From Polynucleobacter sp. 78F-HAINBA (GTDB taxonomy: Bacteria > Pseudomonadota > Gammaproteobacteria > Burkholderiales > Burkholderiaceae): a stretch of 49,074 bases of DNA. The notes beneath the pieces are model-generated. The model did not search any database. It saw nothing but the letters and a program-made list of their open reading frames with translations, and was not told the DNA's origin. The translations under genes and the position numbers were made by a program. The stretch is from NCBI RefSeq assembly GCF_018882325.1, contig NZ_JACVOQ010000011.1:1-49074 (forward strand), in the 5' to 3' direction. Below are positions 9,725 to 17,559 of the stretch, one piece after another; position 1 is the stretch's first letter; every line of letters starts with the position of its first letter.

Positions 9725-9754
9725 AAAAAACCCGCTGATGTAGCGGGTTTTTTA
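9725..9754. terminator. Bidirectional intrinsic terminator
   Basis: AAAAAACCCGC and GCGGGTTTTTT flank a seven-base loop. It lies between the converging desaturase and rpmG genes and has A/T tails on both sides, so it can serve both. Confidence 0.9.
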
Positions 9755-9784
9755 TTTGCTGCAAATAAATATCGAATCGATAAA

Positions 9785-9952
9785 TTACTTGAGCTTTGTT
9801 TCTTTGTAAGCAACGTGCTTGCGAATGGTTGGATCGAATTTCATGATCTCCATTTTCTCAGGCTTTGTACGCTTGTTTTTTGAAGTTGTATAGAAGTGAC
9901 CAGTACCAGCTGATGACTCTAATTTGATTTTTTCTCTGCCGCCTTTAGCCAT
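9785..9952 (-). CDS. rpmG: 50S ribosomal protein L33
   Basis: A 55-residue basic protein beginning [20 protein letters not shown], with TTSKNKR and a C-terminal [10 protein letters not shown], which is the standard L33 sequence. It contains no CXXC zinc motif, so it is the zinc-independent form. It starts 11 bases after the rpmB stop, the conserved rpmB-rpmG operon. Confidence 0.96.
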   Translation of the reverse strand: MAKGGREKIKLESSAGTGHFYTTSKNKRTKPEKMEIMKFDPTIRKHVAYKETKLK

Positions 9953-9963
9953 TTGTGCGCTCC

Positions 9964-10197
9964 TTAAATTTCGCCACGTGCACGGAGATCAGACAACACA
10001 GCATCAATGCCGTTCTTGTCGATAACGCGCAAACCAGCATTGGTTAAGCGCAAGCTAATCCAACGGTTTTCAGATTCAACCCAGAAACGACGGTTTTGCA
10101 AATTCGGCAAAAAGCGACGCTTCGTTTTATTGTTTGCATGGGATACATTGTTGCCAACCATCGGCTTCTTCCCAGTGACTTGGCAAACTTTTGCCAT
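9964..10197 (-). CDS. rpmB: 50S ribosomal protein L28
   Basis: 77-residue ribosomal protein: [20 protein letters not shown] followed by [19 protein letters not shown] and a C-terminal [10 protein letters not shown], all typical of L28. A GGAG lies seven bases before the ATG. It is the first gene of rpmB-rpmG and has an extended -10 promoter about 35 bases upstream. Confidence 0.97.
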   Translation of the reverse strand: MAKVCQVTGKKPMVGNNVSHANNKTKRRFLPNLQNRRFWVESENRWISLRLTNAGLRVIDKNGIDAVLSDLRARGEI

Positions 10198-10228
10198 GAC
10201 ATAACTCCATTAATTGCGAAAAAAGAAG

Positions 10229-10237
10229 ATTGTATCA
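10229..10237 (-). promoter_or_regulatory. Extended -10 promoter of rpmB-rpmG
   Basis: On the minus strand TGATACAAT forms an extended -10 (TG, one base, TACAAT). A start about seven bases downstream gives a leader of roughly 25 bases with a normal GGAG ribosome binding site. No good -35 is seen, as is usual for extended -10 promoters. Confidence 0.5.
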
Positions 10238-10341
10238 GTCTCCGAGCACTTTGATCTACCCCTAATTGGCTTTAGTTTTAAGGATTTGGCTATCTAGCCG
10301 CTAATACTGGTGAAAAAAGCCCTATAAGTTAGTGATTACTT

Positions 10342-11037
10342 CTAATTAAAGTCATTTTTCATAAGACCTGCATCTGAAAATGAGAAAAAACCGCTCTCAC
10401 TGACAATGCAATGGTCCAGGAGGGGAATATCCACCATTTGTAAGGCTTTTGACAGCATCCTTGTTAATTCCTGGTCAGCTATGCTGGGAAGTGGGTTTCC
10501 GCTGGGGTGGTTATGGGCCACGATGAGGGCGCTGGCGTTCCTTGCTAGGGCTTCCTTGAGGATTTCTCGGGGGTATACGGCAGTGTGGGTTAGGGAGCCT
10601 CTAAAGAGCTCCTGGCACTCAATCAGGTGCAAGCGGGAGTCCAGATGCAGGCAGAGGAAGACTTCGTGTGGCAGGCGCCCAAATCGGGCTTGTAAGAACT
10701 CTTTGACATAACCGGGGGATGAAAAAACCGAGTCTTGGGAGAGGGATTCTTCAAGACTGCGCTTCACGAGCTCATAAGCGGCTTGAATTTGTGACCACTT
10801 GGAAATACCCATGCCATGAATCTGGGTTAATTCTTCTGGGGTGCAGGACAGTAAGCGCGGCAAATTGCCGAAATGGTGAAGAAGATCCTCTGCCAATGCC
10901 ACTGCAGATTTGCCTTTGACGCCAACACGCAGAAAGATCGCAAGCAGCTCCGCGTCGCTCAGTGCTGCTGCCCCAAGGGCGCGGAGTTTCTCTCGGGGCT
11001 GCTCCATTTTTGGCCAATCCGTGATGGGCGAGTGCAC
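10342..11037 (-). CDS. radC: RadC-family JAB/MPN-domain protein
   Basis: Widespread bacterial protein with an N-terminal helix-hairpin-helix region and a C-terminal JAMM metalloprotease-like domain; its cellular role is unsettled despite the DNA-repair name. The motif AHNHPSGNPLPSIADQ contains the metal-binding His-X-His, Ser and Asp. The frame is open to 11196, but family similarity begins near SPITDWPKMEQPREKLRALG and the longer version would overlap fkpB by about 130 bases. I therefore choose the GTG at 11037 (231 residues), leaving 30 bases to the divergent fkpB. The start is uncertain. Confidence 0.88.
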   Translation of the reverse strand: MHSPITDWPKMEQPREKLRALGAAALSDAELLAIFLRVGVKGKSAVALAEDLLHHFGNLPRLLSCTPEELTQIHGMGISKWSQIQAAYELVKRSLEESLSQDSVFSSPGYVKEFLQARFGRLPHEVFLCLHLDSRLHLIECQELFRGSLTHTAVYPREILKEALARNASALIVAHNHPSGNPLPSIADQELTRMLSKALQMVDIPLLDHCIVSESGFFSFSDAGLMKNDFN

Positions 11038-11055
11038 GCTGGGGTCAGGCCTAGA

Positions 11056-11061
11056 TACAAT
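11056..11061 (+). promoter_or_regulatory. -10-like hexamer of fkpB-ispH (probably leaderless)
   Basis: TACAAT, then six bases, then the fkpB ATG at 11068. There is no Shine-Dalgarno between them. Confidence 0.4.
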
Positions 11062-11067
11062 TACCTT

Positions 11068-11514
11068 ATGACTAAGCTTACGGTTTTGCCCAACTCCTTC
11101 CTGACTCTCAACTATCGGCTGACTTTGCCTAGTGGGGATGATTACATCAATACTTTTATCGATCGCCCTGCGACGGTGCTGATGGGTTCTGGACAATTTG
11201 CGCCTTGTTTTGAAAAGGTGTTGATCGGGTTAGCTGTGGGTGAAAAGAAGAGTGCCTTGTTGCCTCCGGAAGAAAGTTTTGGAGAGCGTAAGGAAGAATT
11301 GATTCAGTGGGTTTCTTTGGGTGCGCTCAAAGAAGGTCGCGATGATGATGTGGAATTTAATCCTGGCGACGTGATTGAATTTAATGCGCCTGGTGGCGCG
11401 CAATATGCTGGTGTACTGCAATCGATTAATGAAGAGGGTGCTTGGTTTGATTTCAATCACCCGCTTGCTGGAAGGCCTGTCACCTTCGAAGCGGAAATCG
11501 TCGCGATTCTCTAA
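11068..11514 (+). CDS. fkpB: FKBP-type peptidyl-prolyl cis-trans isomerase (SlpA/FkpB type)
   Basis: 148-residue cytoplasmic prolyl isomerase/chaperone of the SlyD/SlpA class. The FKBP part (LNYRLTLPSGDDYINTF, VLMGSGQFAPCFEKVLIGL) is interrupted by the insert-in-flap domain (about 70-125), and the protein ends FDFNHPLAGRPVTFEAEIV, a family hallmark. It lacks the His/Cys-rich metal tail of SlyD. The start is the ATG at 11068; the upstream open frame lies in the divergent radC. ispH follows after three bases, the same arrangement as in E. coli. Confidence 0.93.
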   Translation: MTKLTVLPNSFLTLNYRLTLPSGDDYINTFIDRPATVLMGSGQFAPCFEKVLIGLAVGEKKSALLPPEESFGERKEELIQWVSLGALKEGRDDDVEFNPGDVIEFNAPGGAQYAGVLQSINEEGAWFDFNHPLAGRPVTFEAEIVAIL

Positions 11515-11517
11515 CGA

Positions 11518-12459
11518 ATGAGTAATCAAGCCCCAGCAGAAATTTTGATGGCGCAGCCCCGCGGCTTTTGCGCGGGCGTTGATCGTGCAATCAATATTGT
11601 TAATGAAGCTCTGACACGTTTTGGCGCACCGATTTATGTACGCCATGAAATTGTTCACAATGCCTATGTCGTAAACGGCCTGCGTGAAAAAGGTGCCGTG
11701 TTTGTTGATGAGTTGGATGAAGTGCCTAAGGGCGGCATCGTCGTGTTTAGTGCTCATGGGGTTTCTCAAGAAGTGCGCAAGGATGCTGAGGCGCGCGGAC
11801 TGCAGGTGTATGACGCCACCTGTCCTTTGGTGACTAAGGTTCATCTTGAGGTCGTCAAGATGTGTAAGGATGGTTTCACGGTCTTGATGATTGGTCATGC
11901 TGGACATCCCGAAGTTGAAGGCACGATGGGGCAGGTAAAAGAAGGCGTTCATTTGATTGAAAAAGTAGCCGATGTTGCCAAGCTGCCTTTTGCTGAGAGT
12001 GAAAAAATTGCTTTTGTAACGCAAACCACACTCTCCGTAGATGAGACGAAAGAAATCGTCGACGCCTTAACTCAAAAATTCCCAAATATTGTTCAGCCTC
12101 GCAAACAAGATATTTGTTATGCCACTCAGAATCGACAAGATGCCGTGAAATTTATGGCACCTCAGGTTGAGGTAGTTATTGTGGTGGGTAGCAAGGCAAG
12201 TTCGAACTCGAATCGTTTGCGTGAATTAGCTGAAAAACTCGGTGTACCGGCTTACATGGTCGATGCGCCAGAGCAGCTTGAACCCCAATGGTTTGAGGGT
12301 AAGAGGCGAGTGGGCCTCACTGCGGGTGCGTCAGCCCCCGAAAGTCTAGCGCTCGCGATTGTGGAAAAGATTCAAGAATTCGGCCCTCGCAGTATTCGTA
12401 ATTTAGAGGGTGTTGTGGAAGACATTACATTCTCTCTGCCAAAGAATTTAGTTGGCTAG
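11518..12459 (+). CDS. ispH: 4-hydroxy-3-methylbut-2-enyl diphosphate reductase
   Basis: Last enzyme of the MEP isoprenoid pathway; a 4Fe-4S protein that reduces HMBPP to IPP and DMAPP. The three cluster cysteines are in [24 protein letters not shown] and [10 protein letters not shown], and the substrate-binding [13 protein letters not shown] is present. 313 residues is normal. It forms an operon with fkpB and ends at a strong terminator. dxs and ispA of the same pathway lie at 38-41 kb. Confidence 0.97.
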   Translation: MSNQAPAEILMAQPRGFCAGVDRAINIVNEALTRFGAPIYVRHEIVHNAYVVNGLREKGAVFVDELDEVPKGGIVVFSAHGVSQEVRKDAEARGLQVYDATCPLVTKVHLEVVKMCKDGFTVLMIGHAGHPEVEGTMGQVKEGVHLIEKVADVAKLPFAESEKIAFVTQTTLSVDETKEIVDALTQKFPNIVQPRKQDICYATQNRQDAVKFMAPQVEVVIVVGSKASSNSNRLRELAEKLGVPAYMVDAPEQLEPQWFEGKRRVGLTAGASAPESLALAIVEKIQEFGPRSIRNLEGVVEDITFSLPKNLVG

Positions 12460-12468
12460 CTATAAAAA

Positions 12469-12494
12469 ATAAAGGGGCTTAAAGCCCCTTTATT
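12469..12494. terminator. Intrinsic terminator between ispH and argD
   Basis: AAAGGGGC, a four-base TTAA loop, then GCCCCTTTATT after an A. It lies between converging genes and may work in both directions. Confidence 0.85.
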
Positions 12495-12513
12495 ACATCG
12501 TACTCAATTGTTC

Positions 12514-13707
12514 CTAGACAACTTGCTTGAGTAGCTCTCTCAAGATGTTGCACATCTGACGGATTTCATCATCGGATACATTCAGGGCTGGCATGAAGCG
12601 CAATAGATTGGGTCTTGGTGAGTTAATTAGCAATCCCTCCGGGCCTCTATCGCGAGCTAGCTCAACCAGCTTGCCGCCAATATCACTGCTCAACATCAGT
12701 GCGCGCAGTAGTCCTTCGCCACGCTCGCCATTCAGATTAAATTCTACTGAGATAGAAAGCAATTCATTGCTGAGCAATTCACCCTTTGCGCGGACTGCAT
12801 CCAAAAAACCTGGAGCGAGTAATTGTTCAATCACGCTGATGCCTACTGCAGTCATGAGTGGGTTGCCGTTATAGGTACCGCCTTGGTCGCCAGGAACAAA
12901 ACAGGCGACAGCATCAGTGGCCATCAGCGCTGCCAATGGAACACCGCCACCAATGCCTTTGCCCAGGGTCATGATGTCTGGTTCGATACCGTAATGTTGA
13001 TAAGCGAACAGTTTTCCAGTGCGACCACAGCCAGCCTGCACTTCATCCACGATCAACAAAATATTATTTTCTTTAGTGAACTTACGCAGGCTTTGCATAA
13101 ATTCTTTAGTGACGGGGATTACGCCGCCTTCGCCTTGCACCGGCTCAAGCATTACTGCGACCGTTTTATCAGTCACCAGTTTTTTAACGGAGTCCAAATC
13201 ATTTAAATCCGCCTTCGGAAAGCCTGGAACTTGTGGGGCAAACATCGTGTCCCAACCTGGCTTACCAGATGCGCTCATCGTCGCTAAAGTACGACCGTGA
13301 AAGCTGTGATCAAAGGTGATGATTTCAAAGGCGCCAGACTTATTGAGTTGACCCCATTTGCGTGCCAGCTTGATAGCGCCTTCATTTGCCTCGGCGCCGC
13401 TATTAGCAAAAAACACTTTGTTAAAGCAGCTGTTATCAGTCAGTAGATTCGATAGGCGAATCATCGGCTCGTTATAAAAAGCCGGACTCGGATTAATGAG
13501 TTTCTTGGCCTGTGCATTCAGCGCTTCAATCATGCCGGGATTACTATGGCCTAAGCAGTTCACTGCCCAACCTTGCAAAAAGTCCAGGTAACGCTTGCCA
13601 TTGTTATCGGTGAGCCATGAGCCTTTACCCTCAACCATCACTACTTCTGGTCGCGGGGTAATAAACATCACTGAATGGGCATCTACGGATTGGGCTGGCT
13701 TATTCAT
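12514..13707 (-). CDS. argD: Acetylornithine aminotransferase family (class III, PLP)
   Basis: PLP-dependent class III aminotransferase, most likely converting N-acetylglutamate semialdehyde to N-acetylornithine in arginine synthesis. Visible are the cofactor site FFANSGAEANEGAIKLAR, HSFHGRT, LLIVDEVQAGCGRTGK and the PLP lysine in TLGKGIGGGVPLA. 397 residues fits ArgD. It could also act on succinyldiaminopimelate or other omega-amino substrates. No other arginine genes are nearby. A GATAAT lies about 27 bases upstream of the ATG. Confidence 0.88.
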   Translation of the reverse strand: MNKPAQSVDAHSVMFITPRPEVVMVEGKGSWLTDNNGKRYLDFLQGWAVNCLGHSNPGMIEALNAQAKKLINPSPAFYNEPMIRLSNLLTDNSCFNKVFFANSGAEANEGAIKLARKWGQLNKSGAFEIITFDHSFHGRTLATMSASGKPGWDTMFAPQVPGFPKADLNDLDSVKKLVTDKTVAVMLEPVQGEGGVIPVTKEFMQSLRKFTKENNILLIVDEVQAGCGRTGKLFAYQHYGIEPDIMTLGKGIGGGVPLAALMATDAVACFVPGDQGGTYNGNPLMTAVGISVIEQLLAPGFLDAVRAKGELLSNELLSISVEFNLNGERGEGLLRALMLSSDIGGKLVELARDRGPEGLLINSPRPNLLRFMPALNVSDDEIRQMCNILRELLKQVV

Positions 13708-13758
13708 ATCGTGTGCAAAGTGAGATCAAATGAGGTTTCTATTATCACGCTTAGTAAG

Positions 13759-14799
13759 TTAGTTGGTGGCGAGATCCGCTGCGCTGGTAAAGGAGTCCGC
13801 AAAGAATTCTTCCTCAGGTAAATGACAATGAGATGAAAAGTCCTGGCGGGCTGCATTGACCATGACGGGTGCGCCACAGGCATAGACCTGGTAATGGCTC
13901 ATATCCGGATGGTCGGCGATCACGGCTTGATGGACAAAACCGGTTCGTCCAGCCCATTTATCCTCTGGAAGGGCATCAGAAATAACTGGGATGAACTTGA
14001 AGTTAGGAATGTCTTTGGCCCATGACTGACAGAGTTCATTGAGGTAGAGGTCATTGGGGCGGCGTCCGCCCCAATACAGGTGAATAGGGCGATGAATCTT
14101 CTTAAGCTGCATTTGCTCAACGATGGACTTGATAGGTGCAAAACCAGTACCTGCTGCAACAAAGATAATGGGCTTCTTGGAGTCTTCTCTGAGGAAGAAA
14201 CTGCCCAAGGGCCCTTCAAAACGCAGAATATCTTTTTCTTTCAGTGCAGGATCTTTCGTGCCGAAAACAAAATCGGTAAAGAGTCCGCCTGGTAAGTGGC
14301 GAATATGTAGCTCGAGAGGGCCTTCTTGATCTGGGGCATTGGCAATCGAATAAGCGCGACGTTGCCCATCTTTGAGAAGGAACTCTAAATATTGCCCGGC
14401 CAGAAATTGAAAGCGCTCAGCAGCCGGTAATTGCAATTTCAGAATCGCTACATCGGCACTCGGTTTTGTAATGCTGTTCACGCGACAGGGAACTTTGCGG
14501 ACAGCAATATCGCCGGCGCCTTGAACTTCGCGTGCTTCAATGAGGAGGTCTGATTTAGGGTGGGCGCAGCAAAACAAGGCGCCCCCAGAGGCTTCATCAG
14601 CAGGGCTTAAGGCGGCAGCGCTATGTTGGCCATGCTCTACCTGACCCTCTAATACTTTGCCCTTGCAAGAACCGCAGGCACCGTTTTTACAGCCATAGGG
14701 AAGGGTGATGCCCTGTTGTAGCGCTGCTTCAAGTAGGGTTTCATCCTTCTGGACAGTAAATTGTTTGCCGCTCGCCTTGAGCGTGACTTGATAAGACAC
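13759..14799 (-). CDS. 2Fe-2S ferredoxin / flavin reductase (CDP-6-deoxy-glucoseen reductase-like)
   Basis: Electron-transfer flavoprotein with an N-terminal plant-type 2Fe-2S domain (Cys motif YGCKNGACGSCKG and later FCCAHP), an FAD domain (RRAYSIANAP) and an NAD(P)H domain (FVAAGTGFAPIKSIVE, YACGAPVMV). This order is found in phenol-hydroxylase-type and AscD-type reductases. Burkholderiales genomes usually label it CDP-6-deoxy-delta-3,4-glucoseen reductase, but no deoxysugar genes are near, so the partner is unknown. AAGGA (14810-14806) is six bases from the GTG at 14799, which I take as the start; the ATGs at 14805 and 14841 are worse placed. Confidence 0.85.
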   Translation of the reverse strand: MSYQVTLKASGKQFTVQKDETLLEAALQQGITLPYGCKNGACGSCKGKVLEGQVEHGQHSAAALSPADEASGGALFCCAHPKSDLLIEAREVQGAGDIAVRKVPCRVNSITKPSADVAILKLQLPAAERFQFLAGQYLEFLLKDGQRRAYSIANAPDQEGPLELHIRHLPGGLFTDFVFGTKDPALKEKDILRFEGPLGSFFLREDSKKPIIFVAAGTGFAPIKSIVEQMQLKKIHRPIHLYWGGRRPNDLYLNELCQSWAKDIPNFKFIPVISDALPEDKWAGRTGFVHQAVIADHPDMSHYQVYACGAPVMVNAARQDFSSHCHLPEEEFFADSFTSAADLATN

Positions 14800-14822
14800 T
14801 CTCATTCCTTTCAATAAATCGT

Positions 14823-14828
14823 TACGAT
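14823..14828 (+). promoter_or_regulatory. -10-like hexamer before the SDR-like gene
   Basis: TACGAT followed by seven bases and the ATG at 14836, with no Shine-Dalgarno. It fits the leaderless pattern seen at purN, fkpB, glnS, alaS, uvrD and polA. Confidence 0.35.
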
Positions 14829-14835
14829 GTGACCT

Positions 14836-15723
14836 ATGCAATCTTTTGGTAAATCTCGAATCCTAATCATCGGCTGCGGCCACATTGGCCTTCGTGTTGC
14901 CAAGCAACTTGCCCATAGTCATCGTGTTTATGCCTTAACTTCCCAGAAAGCACGTTTTCAGGAGTTGAGAGCGGTTGGCGCGATTCCGATTTTGGGGGAT
15001 CTGGATAAGCCCGATAGCTTGTGGCGTTTAAGTGGATTGGCACAAACCGTAATCCACTTGGCACCACCCCAAAATACAGGTCATCGTGATTGCCGAACTC
15101 GCAACCTCTTGCGAATTTTATCCCAAGGCTCTGATACTGTTGGGCGCTTGATTTATGTGAGCACTACCGGGGTGTATGGGGATCATGGGGGCGCTAGGGT
15201 GAGTGAGGTAACACCGGTGAATCCGCAAAGTGAGCGCGCCAAGCGACGGGTAGATGCAGAAAAGTGCCTACGGCTTTGGGCGCCGGCTCACGGTGTGGCC
15301 CTGACCATTTTGCGTGTGCCTGGGATTTATGCGGCCGACCGATTGCCGGTTGAGCGCATTCAGACGGGAACACCTGCCCTAATTGCGGCACAGGATGCCT
15401 ACTCAAATCATATTCAGAGCGATGATTTGGCGAGATTGATTTGTGCCGCTGTTTATCACGGCAAACCACAGCGTGTCATTAACGCTTGTGACGGTGGTGA
15501 GACCAAGATGGGTGATTATTTTGATGAAGTAGCTGATGCGTTTGGTTTGGATCGACCACCAAGGTTGCCAGCTGAGCAGTTGGAGAAAATCGTATCCCCG
15601 ATGTTGTGGTCGTTTATGCGGGAGTCACGACGCGTAACGAATACGCGACTAGTGGAATTAAAAACCCCGCTACGCTATCCCAGCGTCGCAGAGTTTCTAA
15701 AAACTATTTCCAAGAATCCTTAA
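14836..15723 (+). CDS. NAD(P)-binding SDR/epimerase-like protein (YeeZ type)
   Basis: Rossmann-fold protein of the extended SDR (sugar epimerase) superfamily. The nucleotide-binding motif ILIIGCGHIGLRVAKQLA is at the N-terminus, and LIYVSTTGVYGDHGG and LRVPGIYAADR are further typical segments. The expected catalytic Tyr-XXX-Lys is not evident: the matching region reads RAKRRVDAEKCL. This suggests a YeeZ-like protein of unknown substrate rather than a standard epimerase. It is divergent from the flavin reductase and overlaps the end of glnS tail-to-tail by 20 bases. Confidence 0.75.
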   Translation: MQSFGKSRILIIGCGHIGLRVAKQLAHSHRVYALTSQKARFQELRAVGAIPILGDLDKPDSLWRLSGLAQTVIHLAPPQNTGHRDCRTRNLLRILSQGSDTVGRLIYVSTTGVYGDHGGARVSEVTPVNPQSERAKRRVDAEKCLRLWAPAHGVALTILRVPGIYAADRLPVERIQTGTPALIAAQDAYSNHIQSDDLARLICAAVYHGKPQRVINACDGGETKMGDYFDEVADAFGLDRPPRLPAEQLEKIVSPMLWSFMRESRRVTNTRLVELKTPLRYPSVAEFLKTISKNP

Positions 15724-17476
15724 GTCCGACCGTACGATTAAATACCGGTTGACCTGGTTTAGAGTCGCTTTGATCCGCAACAAAGTAACCATGACGTTCA
15801 AACTGAAAACGATCTTCCGCTTTAGCGTCTTTCATGCAAGGCTCTAAGTACGCAGTAATCGTTTGCTTAGAGCTTGGATTGATCGCATCAAGGAAATTTT
15901 TATCGCCGCTATCTGGATGCGGGTCATTAAACAAATGGTCGTAAAGGCGCACTTGTGCAGGTACAGCTTCTGCTGCGCTGACCCAATGAATGTTGCCCTT
16001 TACCTTGTAATTATTTGAGCCAGGAGTGCCGCTCTTACTATCTGGGAAGTGAGTCGCATTCACTTGAGTCACATTGCCATCGGCATCTTCTTCAAAGCCG
16101 GTGCACTCGATCACAAAGCCATGACGTAAGCGCACGCGTCCACCAGGCTGATCACCAATCGGTGGATAAAGCCTGAAGAATCCCTTAACAGGCTCCTTCA
16201 TAAAGTCATCTTCTTCAATCCACAATTCTTTTGTGAAAGGAAACTCGCGATTACCCCACTCAGGATGTTGTGGATGGCGCGGAGCGGAGCAAGGCTCGCT
16301 TGCGGAAGCATCAAAGTTTTCAATCACGAGTTTGAGTGGCTTGAGAACCGCCGTGGCCCGTGGGGCCTTGGCCTCAAGATCATCGCGTAAGGCTTGATCC
16401 AGAGTGCTCATGTCAATCCAGCTATCTGCTTTAGAAACGCCAATGCGTTCACAGAACAAACGAATACTCTCTGGTGTGTAACCTCTACGGCGGATGCCTA
16501 CGATGGTTGGCATCCGCGGATCATCCCAGCCATCAACATGTTTTTCTTCTACCAATTGCAGTAACTTGCGCTTGCTGGTGATGGTGTAAGTGAGGTTGAG
16601 GCGGGCGAATTCATATTGATGTGGAACTGGATTTTTGAATATCCCTAGCTCTGCCAGTGAGGCTACGATCCAGTCGTAGAGCGGGCGATTATTTTCAAAC
16701 TCCAATGTGCAAATGGAGTGTGAAACATTTTCCAGTGCATCAGAAATGCAGTGCGTGAAATCATATAAAGGATAGATACACCACTTGCTACCGGTACGGT
16801 GGTGATCGGTGTGACGAATTCGATAAACCACGGGGTCACGCATCACAATATTCGGATGCGCCATATCAATCTTCACGCGCAGAACATGCTCACCGTCTTT
16901 GAATTTGCCATCACGCATCTCGCGGAATAAAGCTAGATTCTCATCGGGCGCGCGATCGCGGTAAGGACTATTTTTTCCAACTTGGCCAAAGTTACCGCGA
17001 TTGGTATGAATGTCATCCGCACTTTGACTATCCACATACGCTTTGCCATTCTGAATCAGAATTTCCGCAAACTCATAGAGTTGGTCAAAGTAATCACTTG
17101 CGTGATAAAGGTGTGTACCCCAATCAAATCCCAACCATTTAACGGCATCCAAAATGCTGTCAGCGTACTCAATATCTTCTTTAACTGGATTGGTGTCGTC
17201 CAAGCGCATATTGCAACGTGCGCCACCCGCTTGATTGTTGTAGTCCGCAGCCAGGCCAAAGTTCAGGCAGATACTTTTGGCGTGACCAATGTGGAGGTAG
17301 CCATTGGGCTCTGGTGGAAAGCGGGTAATGATGGAGGGGATAGCTTGACCACTTCGATCGCTACGGTTCTGGTATGCGCCACTCGCCAGGTCATGGTCGA
17401 TGATCTGGCGCAAAAAGTTGGAGGGCTCAGCAACAGTGCCGGCAGGCGATTTGGAGGGTTTGCTATCTTGGGACAT
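15704..17476 (-). CDS. glnS: Glutaminyl-tRNA synthetase
   Basis: Class I synthetase that charges tRNA-Gln directly. It shows RFPPEPNGYLHIGHAKS (HIGH signature), the KMSKS-equivalent ITSKRKL, and the anticodon-binding beta-barrel domains in the C-terminal half. 590 residues fits a proteobacterial GlnS. The divergent N-terminal 20 residues (SQDSKPSKSPAG) are polar. The ATG at 17476 is preceded by TACAAT and six bases with no Shine-Dalgarno, so the mRNA may be leaderless. Confidence 0.96.
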   Translation of the reverse strand: MSQDSKPSKSPAGTVAEPSNFLRQIIDHDLASGAYQNRSDRSGQAIPSIITRFPPEPNGYLHIGHAKSICLNFGLAADYNNQAGGARCNMRLDDTNPVKEDIEYADSILDAVKWLGFDWGTHLYHASDYFDQLYEFAEILIQNGKAYVDSQSADDIHTNRGNFGQVGKNSPYRDRAPDENLALFREMRDGKFKDGEHVLRVKIDMAHPNIVMRDPVVYRIRHTDHHRTGSKWCIYPLYDFTHCISDALENVSHSICTLEFENNRPLYDWIVASLAELGIFKNPVPHQYEFARLNLTYTITSKRKLLQLVEEKHVDGWDDPRMPTIVGIRRRGYTPESIRLFCERIGVSKADSWIDMSTLDQALRDDLEAKAPRATAVLKPLKLVIENFDASASEPCSAPRHPQHPEWGNREFPFTKELWIEEDDFMKEPVKGFFRLYPPIGDQPGGRVRLRHGFVIECTGFEEDADGNVTQVNATHFPDSKSGTPGSNNYKVKGNIHWVSAAEAVPAQVRLYDHLFNDPHPDSGDKNFLDAINPSSKQTITAYLEPCMKDAKAEDRFQFERHGYFVADQSDSKPGQPVFNRTVGLKDSWK

Positions 17477-17482
17477 GCGCCC

Positions 17483-17488
17483 ATTGTA
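17483..17488 (-). promoter_or_regulatory. -10-like hexamer of glnS (probably leaderless)
   Basis: Minus-strand TACAAT, then GGGCGC, then the glnS ATG. A weak -35 (TTTATA, minus strand 17509-17504) is 15 bases upstream. Confidence 0.4.
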
Positions 17489-17508
17489 GAGAAAAGCCCT
17501 GCCTATAA

Positions 17509-17536
17509 AGAAAAAGCCCGCAAACTGCTGCGGGCT
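17509..17536 (-). terminator. Intrinsic terminator after tctA
   Basis: On the minus strand GCCCGCA and TGCGGGC form a seven-base stem around a six-base loop, followed by a T-rich tail (TTTTTCTTT). It separates tctBA from glnS. Confidence 0.85.
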
Positions 17537-17559
17537 CGTTTCTGGGAAGCGTTCGAGAA

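Noticed and set aside
11038..11196. Upstream 53-codon extension of radC
   Set aside because: It would overlap fkpB in antisense by about 130 bases and does not look like the RadC N-terminus.
11230..12024. 264-codon minus-strand ORF opposite fkpB and ispH
   Set aside because: It lies entirely antisense to two well-supported genes and resembles no protein family.
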